Part shown: positions 22,079-29,854 of the stretch, in pieces
Numbering within the stretch: position 1 is the first letter of the stretch
Layout of the letters: each line of letters begins with the position of its first letter
NCBI RefSeq assembly: GCF_043555985.1
Contig: NZ_JBIGIC010000010.1
Coordinates: 124,001 to 188,000, forward strand
From: Pelomonas candidula
GTDB taxonomy: Bacteria; Pseudomonadota; Gammaproteobacteria; Burkholderiales; Burkholderiaceae_C
DNA length: 64,000 nt
Direction of reading: 5' to 3'
Program-made: the position numbers and the translations under genes
Notes under the pieces: generated by a model
Told to the model about the DNA's origin: nothing
The model's input: only the letters and a program-made list of their open reading frames with translations
Database searches by the model: none

Positions 22079-22507
22079 ATGAAGACCTTCAGCGCCAAGC
22101 CGGCCGAAGTGACGCACGAGTGGTTTGTGATTGACGCCACCGACAAGGTGCTCGGACGTGTTGCCAGCGAAGTGGCACTCCGTTTGCGCGGCAAGCACAA
22201 GGCCATCTACACGCCTCACGTCGACACGGGTGATTTCATCGTCATCGTCAACGCCGACAAACTCCGCGTCACCGGCAACAAGGCCACCGACAAGGTGTAC
22301 TACCGTCATTCGGGCTTCCCTGGCGGCATCTACGCCACGAAGTTCAAGGACATGCAAGCCAAGCACCCCGGCCGCGCGCTGGAGAAGGCCGTCAAGGGCA
22401 TGCTGCCCAAGGGCCCGCTCGGCTACGCCATGGTCAAGAAGCTGAAGGTCTATGCAGGTCCCACGCACCCGCACACCGCCCAGCAGCCCAAGGCTCTCGA
22501 GATCTAA
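22079..22507 (+). CDS. rplM: 50S ribosomal protein L13
   Basis: 142 residues, full length, with the L13 sequences WFVIDATDKVLGRVASEVA, RLRGKHKAIYTPHVDTGDF and HPGRALEKAVKGMLPKGPLG. The ATG at 22079 gives exactly the normal length; the frame continues upstream without meaning. L13 is an early-assembly 50S protein and is co-transcribed with rpsI nine bases downstream. A leader of more than 100 bases precedes it. Confidence 0.98.
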   Translation: MKTFSAKPAEVTHEWFVIDATDKVLGRVASEVALRLRGKHKAIYTPHVDTGDFIVIVNADKLRVTGNKATDKVYYRHSGFPGGIYATKFKDMQAKHPGRALEKAVKGMLPKGPLGYAMVKKLKVYAGPTHPHTAQQPKALEI

Positions 22508-22516
22508 GGAACGGCC

Positions 22517-22909
22517 ATGATCGGAAACTGGAATTACGGCACTGGCCGCCGCAAGTCGTCGGTCGCTCGCGTCTTCATCAAGAAAGGCACGGGCCAGATC
22601 ATCGTCAACGGCAAGACCATCGACGCTTACTTCGGTCGTCAGACGTCCATCATGATCGCCAAGCAGCCCCTGCTGCTGACGAACAACGGTGAAGCGTTCG
22701 ACATCAAGGTCAACGTGCACGGTGGCGGCGAATCCGGCCAAGCCGGTGCGCTGCGCCTGGGCATCACCCGTGCGCTGATCGACTACGACGCGACCCTGAA
22801 GCCCGAACTGAGCCGCGCCGGCTTCGTCACGCGTGACGCGCGTGAAGTCGAGCGTAAGAAGGTCGGTCTGCACGGCGCTCGCCGCAGGAAGCAGTTCAGC
22901 AAGCGTTAA
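22517..22909 (+). CDS. rpsI: 30S ribosomal protein S9
   Basis: 130 residues ending in the characteristic basic tail ARRRKQFSKR, which reaches the P-site tRNA. The start NWNYGTGRRKSSVARVF and TRDAREVERKKVGLHGA are diagnostic. AAGGAA precedes the ATG. Second gene of rplM-rpsI, closed by a terminator. Confidence 0.98.
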   Translation: MIGNWNYGTGRRKSSVARVFIKKGTGQIIVNGKTIDAYFGRQTSIMIAKQPLLLTNNGEAFDIKVNVHGGGESGQAGALRLGITRALIDYDATLKPELSRAGFVTRDAREVERKKVGLHGARRRKQFSKR

Positions 22910-22957
22910 TCGCTGCTCGACCCGGCACCGGCCGCTCCATGCGGCCGGGCCTGTCAA

Positions 22958-22982
22958 AAAGGCCGCTCCGTGCGGCCTTTTG
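22958..22982 (+). terminator. Rho-independent terminator after rpsI
   Basis: AAAGGCCGC-TCCGT-GCGGCCTTTT hairpin with a T run. A second hairpin, CCGGCCGC...GCGGCCGG at 22928-22948, immediately precedes it. Confidence 0.85.
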
Positions 22983-23037
22983 TATTTGCGCCGACAATCC
23001 CCACATTCGTTTCCGTACAGATTCACAGGAGCCCGCC

Positions 23038-23400
23038 ATGAGCGCCGTGCTTGATACCCCCACCGACATCCCCGTGCCCCTGGTCTTCACCGACAGCGCC
23101 GCCGACAAGGTGCGCGACCTGGTGGCCGAGGAAGGCAACCCGGACCTGAAGCTGCGCGTGTTCGTGCAGGGCGGCGGTTGCTCCGGCTTCCAGTACGGCT
23201 TCACGTTTGACGAGGCCGTCAATGACGACGACACGCAGATGCAGAAGAACGGCGTGACGCTGCTGATCGACTCGATGAGCCTGCAGTACCTGATGGGCGC
23301 CGAGATCGACTACAAGGAAGACCTGCAGGGCGCGCAGTTCGTCATCAAGAACCCGAACGCCACGACGACCTGTGGCTGCGGATCGAGCTTCTCGGTCTGA
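23038..23400 (+). CDS. erpA: Iron-sulfur cluster insertion protein ErpA
   Basis: 120 residues, an A-type carrier that delivers Fe-S clusters to apoproteins such as isoprenoid enzymes. The three ligand cysteines are present: C48 in QGGGCSGFQYGF and C112/C114 in TTCGCGSSFSV. AGGAG precedes the ATG at 23038. Flanked by terminators on both sides, so it is its own transcription unit. Confidence 0.96.
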   Translation: MSAVLDTPTDIPVPLVFTDSAADKVRDLVAEEGNPDLKLRVFVQGGGCSGFQYGFTFDEAVNDDDTQMQKNGVTLLIDSMSLQYLMGAEIDYKEDLQGAQFVIKNPNATTTCGCGSSFSV

Positions 23401-23424
23401 GCGTGCCAGCGCCCTCGTTCTGAC

Positions 23425-23448
23425 AAAGCCGCCTTCGGGCGGCTTTTT
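23425..23448 (+). terminator. Rho-independent terminator after erpA
   Basis: AAAGCCGCC-TTCG-GGCGGCTTT hairpin followed by T residues, 25 bases after the erpA stop. A near-identical hairpin occurs at 59206. Confidence 0.88.
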
Positions 23449-23461
23449 GCATTTGTCGGCC

Positions 23462-24910
23462 ATGACCACCACGTCGCCCCTCCCCACCGGCCCGCGGCAG
23501 GAGCAGTCGCTGCGCATCCTGCTGTGGCTGGTCGCCGTCGGCTTCTTCATGCAGACGCTGGACGCCACCATCGTCAACACCGCGTTGCCAGCCATGGCAA
23601 GCAGCCTGGGCGAGAGTCCGCTGCGCATGCAGTCGGTGGTCGTCGCCTACTCGCTGACGATGGCGATGCTGATCCCGGCCTCGGGCTGGATGGCCGACAG
23701 GTTCGGCACGCGGCGGGTCTATGTCGGCGCCATCGTCCTGTTCGTCATCGGCTCGGTGCTGTGTGCGCTGTCGCCCAGCCTGAGCGGCCTGGTGGCCGCG
23801 CGTGTCGTGCAGGGTGCGGGCGGCGCGTTGCTGCTGCCCGTCGGGCGTCTCGTCGTGCTGAAGACCTTCCCGCGCGAGCGCTTCCTGCAGGCGATGAGCT
23901 TCGTCGCCATCCCCGGTTTGATCGGCCCGCTGATCGGCCCGACGCTGGGCGGCTGGCTGGTCGAGGTGGTCACCTGGCACTGGATCTTCCTGATCAACGT
24001 GCCGGTCGGCATCGTGGGCGCGCTGGCCACGCTGCGCTACATGCCCAAGCCGCCGGTGACCACGGTGGCTCGCTTCGACCTGGCCGGCTATCTGTTGCTG
24101 GCCTTCGGCATGGTCGCGATCTCGCTGGCGCTGGACGGCCTGTCGGGCCTGGGCCTGCGTCAGGCCGCGGTGTTGGTGCTGATGATCTTCGGCCTGGCCA
24201 GCCTGACGGCCTACTGGCTGCACGCGCTGCGGCGGCCCGACCCGCTGTTCTCGCCCCAGCTCTTCCACGTCGGCTCGCTGCGCATCGGGCTGCTGGGCAA
24301 CCTGTTCTCGCGCCTGGGCAGTTCGTGCATGCCCTTCCTGATCCCGCTGCTGCTGCAGGTGACGATGGGCTACTCGCCCGCCCAGGCGGGCATGATGATG
24401 CTGCCGGTCGCCATCGCCAGCATGTCGGTGAAGCGCGTGACGACACCGCTGATCACCCGCCACGGCTACCGCCGCGTGCTCGTCGTCAACACGGGCCTCG
24501 TCGGCCTGGCGATGGCCAGCTTCGTGTTCGCCGCGCCCGACCAGCCGCTGGTGCTGCGCATCCTGCAACTGGCCGTGCTGGGCGCCGTCAATTCCATGCA
24601 GTTCACGGCGATGAACACGCTGACGCTGAAGGACCTCGAGCCCGAGACGGCCAGCAGCGGCAACAGCCTGCTGTCGATGGTGCAGATGCTGGCAATGGGC
24701 ATGGGCGTCGCGGCGGCAGGCGCCGTGCTGGCCGCCTTCACGGAGGTCTTCGGCAGCGGCGAGGCCCAGGCACTGCCGGCCTTCCGGGCCACCTTCGGCT
24801 GCATGGCGTTGATCACCATCGCCTCGGCCGGCATCTTCTGGCAGCTGGCGCCGCAGGACAGCCGCGCGGGGCCCGGCCGCAGTGGCGCGGAGCCCGGCGG
24901 CGAAGCCTAG
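23462..24910 (+). CDS. mdtD: MFS drug:H+ antiporter, DHA2 family (MdtD-like)
   Basis: 482 residues with 14 likely membrane helices. Motif A is WMADRFGTRRVYV; antiporter motif C is IPGLIGPLIGPTLGGWLVE; the first helix carries QTLDATIVNTALPAMA, the motif D1 signature of 14-TM exporters. DHA2 members export drugs or small organics using the proton gradient; the substrate is unknown. The ATG at 23462 falls just after the erpA terminator. Its stop overlaps the anmK stop by four bases in convergent arrangement. MdtD is the closest named relative; exact orthology is unproven. Confidence 0.85.
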   Translation: MTTTSPLPTGPRQEQSLRILLWLVAVGFFMQTLDATIVNTALPAMASSLGESPLRMQSVVVAYSLTMAMLIPASGWMADRFGTRRVYVGAIVLFVIGSVLCALSPSLSGLVAARVVQGAGGALLLPVGRLVVLKTFPRERFLQAMSFVAIPGLIGPLIGPTLGGWLVEVVTWHWIFLINVPVGIVGALATLRYMPKPPVTTVARFDLAGYLLLAFGMVAISLALDGLSGLGLRQAAVLVLMIFGLASLTAYWLHALRRPDPLFSPQLFHVGSLRIGLLGNLFSRLGSSCMPFLIPLLLQVTMGYSPAQAGMMMLPVAIASMSVKRVTTPLITRHGYRRVLVVNTGLVGLAMASFVFAAPDQPLVLRILQLAVLGAVNSMQFTAMNTLTLKDLEPETASSGNSLLSMVQMLAMGMGVAAAGAVLAAFTEVFGSGEAQALPAFRATFGCMALITIASAGIFWQLAPQDSRAGPGRSGAEPGGEA

Positions 24911-26022
24911 GCCGGGTAGAGCGCGCCCAGCAGCCGCGGGCCTGCTGCGCCGGTGACGGCCGGCAGGTTGCCTGGCTGGCGCTCGACAAAGCGATGCGCC
25001 AGCCAGGCGAAGGCGGCGGCTTCCACCTGGTCGACGGGGAGGTTGCGCGTGGCGCTGGACTCGACCTCGACACCCGGCAGCAGTTCGGACAGGCGCTGCA
25101 TCAGCCGACCGTTGCGAGCGCCGCCGCCGCAGGCGATCAGCGTGCGGGCTTGCGGCATCTGGTGCTTGAGCGAATCCGCGATGCTGCGGGCGCTCAGCTC
25201 CAGCAGCGTCGCCTGCACGTCCTGCGGCCGCTGACCGGGCGTGAGCCGTGCCTGCAGCCAGTCGAGATGAAAGAGATCCCGCCCCGTGCTCTTGGGCGGC
25301 GGCAGCGCGAAGAAGGGCTCGGCCTGCAGCACGGCCAGCAGTTCCGGCAGCACGTGGCCGGTCGCGGCCCAGGTGCCGTCGGCGTCGAAGGCTTCGCCGA
25401 GGTGGACGGCCGTCCAGCCGTCCATCAGGCAGTTGGCCGGGCCGGTGTCGAAGCCGCCGGTGCGGCCATCGGCGAACAGCAGGCTCAGGTTGGCGATGCC
25501 GCCGAGGTTCAGCACGGCCACGTCGGTGTCCGACGTGCCGAAGATGGCGCGGTGGAAGGCCGGCACCAGCGGCGCGCCCTGGCCGCCGGCGGCGACGTCG
25601 CGGCTGCGCAGGTCGCAAACCACATCGATGCCGGCCTGCTCGGCAAGCAGCGCGCCGTTCAGCAGTTGCGTCGTGTAGCCGTCGAGGCCGTCGGGGCGGT
25701 GGCGCACGGTCTGGCCGTGGGCGCCGATGGCGGTGATCTGGCTGCGCCGCGTGCCGGTGGCTTCCAGCAACTGCGACACGACGTCGGCATAGCCGCGGGC
25801 GACGGCGTTGGCGGCCAGCGCCGCGCGGTGCAGTTCGTTGTCGCCCGGCGCGTTCAGCGCGAGCAGTTCATCGCGCAGCGCCGGGGCGAAGGGCGCATGC
25901 ACGTGGCCCGTGACGGCCAGCGAGGCCGCATCGAAGAGAACGCCGTCGATGCCGTCGAGCGACGTGCCCGACATCAGCCCGATGTAGAGCCGATGGGGCT
26001 TACTCGGCGCCAGAGACGCCAT
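24907..26022 (-). CDS. anmK: Anhydro-N-acetylmuramic acid kinase
   Basis: 371 residues. AnmK hydrolyses and phosphorylates 1,6-anhydroMurNAc to MurNAc-6-P in peptidoglycan recycling. The ATP-binding start YIGLMSGTSLDGIDGVL, the catalytic-Asp region FDTGPANCLMDGW, LNLGGIANLSLL and IACGGGARNGRLM are all typical. The start overlaps the upstream M23 peptidase by 23 bases, implying translational coupling of a wall-cleaving enzyme with a wall-recycling one. Confidence 0.95.
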   Translation of the reverse strand: MASLAPSKPHRLYIGLMSGTSLDGIDGVLFDAASLAVTGHVHAPFAPALRDELLALNAPGDNELHRAALAANAVARGYADVVSQLLEATGTRRSQITAIGAHGQTVRHRPDGLDGYTTQLLNGALLAEQAGIDVVCDLRSRDVAAGGQGAPLVPAFHRAIFGTSDTDVAVLNLGGIANLSLLFADGRTGGFDTGPANCLMDGWTAVHLGEAFDADGTWAATGHVLPELLAVLQAEPFFALPPPKSTGRDLFHLDWLQARLTPGQRPQDVQATLLELSARSIADSLKHQMPQARTLIACGGGARNGRLMQRLSELLPGVEVESSATRNLPVDQVEAAAFAWLAHRFVERQPGNLPAVTGAAGPRLLGALYPA

Positions 26023-27388
26023 CCATCGTTTCCGCGACGGCCAGCTGCGTCTTCACGCTGGCGACCGTGGCCTGGAACTGCGCCCTGGCGTAGCCGGGCA
26101 GTGCCACCGCCTCGGAGGCGCGCGCGATGACGCGTGGGTCCATCAGCCGGCCACCGGCGTGGAACTCGAAGTGCAGGTGCGGACCGGTGGCCCAGCCGGT
26201 CATGCCGACGGCGCCGACGCGCTGGCCCTGCTCGATGCGTTGGCCCTTCTTCACATCGATCTTGCTCAGGTGGGCGTAGACGGTCTCGCGGTCGCCGCTG
26301 TGGTGGATCTTGACGACGTTGCCGAAGCCGTTCTGCCAGCCGGCCATCTCGACCGTGCCGTCGCCCACCGAGCGCACGGCCGTGCCGGTCGGCGCGCCGT
26401 AGTCCACGCCGTTGTGCTGGCGCCAGGTGTTCAGGATGGGGTGGAAACGCATCGCGAAGCCGCTGGTGATGCGCGAGAACTCCACCGGGCTTGCCAGGAA
26501 GGCGCGGCGCTTGCTCTGGCCGTCGAAGCCGTAGAAGCTGGCCTTGCCGGTGGCGCTGTCCTTGAAATAGACCGCCGAGTAGGTGTGGCCGTTGTTCGTG
26601 AACTCGCCGGCCAGCAGTCGGCCGGCGCCGCCGTCCCACTGAACCGGCTCGCCGTCGGCGGTCAGCGTCTCGTAGACGATGCTGAAGCGGTCACCCTTGC
26701 GCAGTTCGCGGTGGAAGTCGACGTCGTCGGAGAACATGTCGGCCATCTGCGAGGCGATGGCGTCGGGGATGTTGGCGTCGTCGGTGGCGGCGAACAGCGA
26801 GGTGCGGATGGTGCCGCTGCCGAGGGCCACCTGGGCCTGCAGCGGCGCCTGTTCGGTGCGGGCGGTGAAGCCGGCACCGTCGCGCTCGATGGTCAGGCGG
26901 GTGAAATGACTTTGCTGCTGCTCCACCTTCTCGGCCGGGAAGCGCACGACGATCTTCTGCACCTGCCCGGAGGCGTCGGCCGTCACGTGGACCATCTTGC
27001 CGGCGCGGCCCTGCAGCACGCGGCGGGCCAGCGGGTCGCTGCGCAGGAAGGCGGCAGCTGCCGGGTCGAAGGCACCGGCGCGCTTGAGCAGGCTGTCGGG
27101 CGTGTCGCTGGAGCGGGTGGCCTCGGCGCGGCTCAGGCCGATGCGCGTGGCTGCCAGCTCATCCAGCTGCGCTTCGATACTGGGCGTCTCCAGTGTCTCG
27201 ACCAGCGTGCGCTTGGGCAGCGTCGCGGCGTCTGGGGCCAGCGGCGCGATGCCGAAGGCGGTCACGGCGAAGCAGCTCAGCAGGCCCACGACCGAGGCGG
27301 TCAGCGTGCGCGGATGACGGGCGGCGAAGGCCTCCGCGCTGTTGATGACTGTTTTGACTTGCTGTAGGCGTTTCTGGACTGCGGTCAC
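26000..27388 (-). CDS. M23 family peptidoglycan endopeptidase (MepM-like)
   Basis: 462 residues starting at a GTG. One N-terminal membrane segment (about 30-50) anchors or exports it. The middle has a Csd3-type regulatory domain (DFHRELRKGDRFSIVYETL). The C-terminal LytM domain keeps the zinc and catalytic residues: H325 and D329 in RQHNGVDYGAP, H373 in YAHL, and H404/H406 in GPHLHFEF, so it should be active and cut peptide cross-links during growth. Divergent from tyrS. Confidence 0.9.
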   Translation of the reverse strand: MTAVQKRLQQVKTVINSAEAFAARHPRTLTASVVGLLSCFAVTAFGIAPLAPDAATLPKRTLVETLETPSIEAQLDELAATRIGLSRAEATRSSDTPDSLLKRAGAFDPAAAAFLRSDPLARRVLQGRAGKMVHVTADASGQVQKIVVRFPAEKVEQQQSHFTRLTIERDGAGFTARTEQAPLQAQVALGSGTIRTSLFAATDDANIPDAIASQMADMFSDDVDFHRELRKGDRFSIVYETLTADGEPVQWDGGAGRLLAGEFTNNGHTYSAVYFKDSATGKASFYGFDGQSKRRAFLASPVEFSRITSGFAMRFHPILNTWRQHNGVDYGAPTGTAVRSVGDGTVEMAGWQNGFGNVVKIHHSGDRETVYAHLSKIDVKKGQRIEQGQRVGAVGMTGWATGPHLHFEFHAGGRLMDPRVIARASEAVALPGYARAQFQATVASVKTQLAVAETMDGVSGAE

Positions 27389-27623
27389 GCTCGGCTTCCC
27401 GGGGTTGTCGCTGGGGCAATCCCGGCCTGGCCGGTTCCACGCGAAGAGCAGCGCCGGGTGATGGCGGGGCTGCCCTTAAAATCCATGTCGGTTGTGTTGA
27501 AACAACACCCCCGGCTCGAAGGGGTGAATTCTACCGGCTCCTGCCTACCCGGCATGCCGGTTAACCCCGATAGATCAATAACTTAACAAATTCGTCCAGC
27601 TGCCAAGCCGCTGGCGATCCGCC

Positions 27624-28850
27624 ATGTCCGACGCTGCCCAATTTCCCATCACCGACGCCGTCCTGGAGGCGCTGGCCATCACCCGCCGCGGCGTGGAGGA
27701 ACTGCTGCCCGAGGCGGAGTGGACGAAGAAGCTGGCACGTTCGGCTGCCACCGGCGTGCCGCTGCGCATCAAGCTGGGCCTGGACCCGACGGCGCCCGAC
27801 ATCCACGTCGGTCACACGGTTGTCTTGAACAAGATGCGCCAGCTGCAGGACCTGGGTCACCAGGTCATCTTCCTGATCGGTGACTTCACGTCGCTGATCG
27901 GTGACCCGTCGGGCCGCAACGCGACGCGCCCGCCGCTGACCAAGGAGCAGATCCAGGCCAACGCCGAAACCTACTACGCCCAGGCCAAGCTGGTGCTGGA
28001 CCCGGCGCGCACCGAGATCCGCTACAACTCCGAGTGGAGCGAGCCACTGGGGGCGGCTGGCCTGATCCAGCTGGCGGCCAAGTACACCGTGGCCCGCATG
28101 ATGGAGCGCGACGACTTCACGAAGCGCTTCGCGGCGCAGACGCCGATCTCGGTGCACGAGTTCCTCTACCCGCTGATGCAGGGCTACGACTCGGTGGCGC
28201 TGAAGGCCGACCTGGAGCTGGGCGGCACGGACCAGAAGTTCAACCTGCTGATGGGCCGCCACCTGCAGCAGGAGTACGGCCAGGAGCCGCAGTGCATCCT
28301 GACGATGCCGCTGCTCGAAGGCCTGGACGGCGTCGACAAGATGTCCAAGTCCAAGAACAACTACATCGGCATCACGGAAGCCCCGAACACGATGTTCGCC
28401 AAGATCCTGTCGATCAGCGATGTGCAGATGTGGAAGTGGTACGAGCTGCTGTCGTTCAAGTCCATCGCCGACATCGCTGCGCTGAAGGCCGAGATCGCGG
28501 CCGGGCGCAACCCGAAGGACGCCAAGGTCGCGCTGGCCAAGGAGATCACCGCGCGCTTCCACAGCGCCTCGGCGGCGGACGCCGCCGAGGCCGACTTCAA
28601 CAACCGCGCCAAGGGCGGCATCCCGGACGACATCCCGACCGTGGAGCTGAGCGGTGCGCCGATGGGCCTGGCCCAACTGCTGAAGGCCGCCGGCCTCGTC
28701 GCGTCCACCGGCGAGGGCCTGCGCATGATCGAGCAGGGCGGCGTGCGCCGCTCGGGCGAGGTGCTGTCGGACAAGGGGCTGAAGCTCGACGCCGGCGAGC
28801 ATGTGCTGCAGGTTGGCAAGCGCAAGTTCGCGCGGGTCGTGCTGAGCTGA
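27624..28850 (+). CDS. tyrS: Tyrosyl-tRNA synthetase
   Basis: 408 residues, class I synthetase charging tRNA-Tyr. The HIGH motif is HVGH (61-64), KMSKS is at 239-243, and the C-terminal S4 RNA-binding domain ends the protein (GLRMIEQGGVRRSGEVLSDKG). Sequence features such as GDFTSLIGDPSGRN place it with the TyrZ-type bacterial form. The 235-base spacer to the divergent M23 gene has no tRNA or T-box that I can see. Confidence 0.97.
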   Translation: MSDAAQFPITDAVLEALAITRRGVEELLPEAEWTKKLARSAATGVPLRIKLGLDPTAPDIHVGHTVVLNKMRQLQDLGHQVIFLIGDFTSLIGDPSGRNATRPPLTKEQIQANAETYYAQAKLVLDPARTEIRYNSEWSEPLGAAGLIQLAAKYTVARMMERDDFTKRFAAQTPISVHEFLYPLMQGYDSVALKADLELGGTDQKFNLLMGRHLQQEYGQEPQCILTMPLLEGLDGVDKMSKSKNNYIGITEAPNTMFAKILSISDVQMWKWYELLSFKSIADIAALKAEIAAGRNPKDAKVALAKEITARFHSASAADAAEADFNNRAKGGIPDDIPTVELSGAPMGLAQLLKAAGLVASTGEGLRMIEQGGVRRSGEVLSDKGLKLDAGEHVLQVGKRKFARVVLS

Positions 28851-28863
28851 GTCGGCCGGCCGC

Positions 28864-29400
28864 ATGCGGTTCTTGCTTCTCGCACTGACGGTCACGCTGT
28901 CCGGCTGCGTCGTCAACAGCGTGCGGCCGCACGACGGCGGTGAGGTGCCTCCCGGCCGTGCCGTCGTCGTCTATGGCGTGACGGTCGCTGGTGCGTGGAG
29001 CTATCCCCGTTTCGGTGTGACGCTGGACCGCTACGACATCGGCGCGCAGGCCATCACGGGCGGCTGCTTCCGGTACGACCGCCTCGAGGCCACCGTACCG
29101 GCCACGCCGGCGCCGACGCGCTACTTCGCTTTCGACGCGCCGCCGGGCCACTATGTCTACAGCGCTTTTTCGCCCACGGACTTTGCCGGCCGGAACCAGG
29201 CCTTCGAGGCGCGCTCCGGCCGCGCGGTGTACATCGGCAACTTCGTGCTTGGCCGCCAGAACACCGTGACGTTGCAACGCGAGCTGGACGACGCGACGCG
29301 CCAGGCCATCGCCACCAGCCTGCCGGCGCTGGCCTCGCCGTTGCAGCCCGCGCCGCAGGTCGTGGCCAAGCCGGGCCGGCCGTTCCTGTGCACGCCCTGA
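28864..29400 (+). CDS. Putative lipoprotein, unknown
   Basis: 178 residues. A short signal with lipobox LSGC (Cys15) starts the protein. The mature part is beta-rich (RAVVVYGVTVAG, PGHYVYSAFSP, GRAVYIGNFVLG), reminiscent of DUF2846-like lipoproteins, but I do not assign a family. The start is 13 bases after the tyrS stop, so it may be a read-through partner of tyrS. Confidence 0.7.
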   Translation: MRFLLLALTVTLSGCVVNSVRPHDGGEVPPGRAVVVYGVTVAGAWSYPRFGVTLDRYDIGAQAITGGCFRYDRLEATVPATPAPTRYFAFDAPPGHYVYSAFSPTDFAGRNQAFEARSGRAVYIGNFVLGRQNTVTLQRELDDATRQAIATSLPALASPLQPAPQVVAKPGRPFLCTP

Positions 29401-29744
29401 CGCACCGCATCCGTGTGACGCCATCCGCACCGGGCGAAGACCTGCACCGGTACGTCGACGAATGCGTGAAGCGCGGCGACCTCGATGCCGCGCTGGACCT
29501 CAGCGTCGTCGAGTTCGACGAACTGGCGCAGCTCGCCAACGTCGCGGTCACGGCGGTCGACGTGTCGGACTTCGGAATCACCGTGCACTACACGGTCACG
29601 TGGACCTCGTTCCACGCCTGTGATGACCGCACGTTCGGCGGCTCTCACGCCCGCGTGCTGCGCGGTCACCGCGAAGGCGACGCGTGGGTGTTCGGCCGCC
29701 ACGAGCCGCTGCCGACACGGCAGGACATGTGCGACGAGTTCTGA
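29388..29744 (+). CDS. Small hypothetical protein, GTG start overlapping lipoprotein stop
   Basis: 118 residues from the GTG at 29388, which lies inside the end of the lipoprotein gene; another GTG nine codons in is possible. The sequence RYVDECVKRGDLDAALDLSVVEFDELAQL is acidic and helical, followed by a beta-rich half (FGITVHYTVTWTSFHACDDR) and an acidic C-terminus ending CDEF. There are no matches I recognise and no signal. The upstream part of the same open frame is lipoprotein antiframe. The real start is uncertain. Confidence 0.55.
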   Translation: MHALTHRIRVTPSAPGEDLHRYVDECVKRGDLDAALDLSVVEFDELAQLANVAVTAVDVSDFGITVHYTVTWTSFHACDDRTFGGSHARVLRGHREGDAWVFGRHEPLPTRQDMCDEF

Positions 29745-29854
29745 CGCTTGCGGCAAATCCGGATTCCGAATGACGAGGGTCGTTTTGATTCTTTGCCGGC
29801 CTTAGATCAAACACGCAAGCTGACGCGTCCTAATTCGCGTTCTGCCTGCCGTTC

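Noticed and set aside
23345..25618. A 757-codon minus-strand frame across erpA/MFS/anmK
   Set aside because: Arg/Gln/His-rich composition with no domain; the region is explained by the plus-strand MFS gene and by anmK in another minus frame.
27389..27623. Possible tRNA or T-box before tyrS
   Set aside because: No cloverleaf, T-box sequence or specifier loop could be found by eye; only ordinary short inverted repeats.
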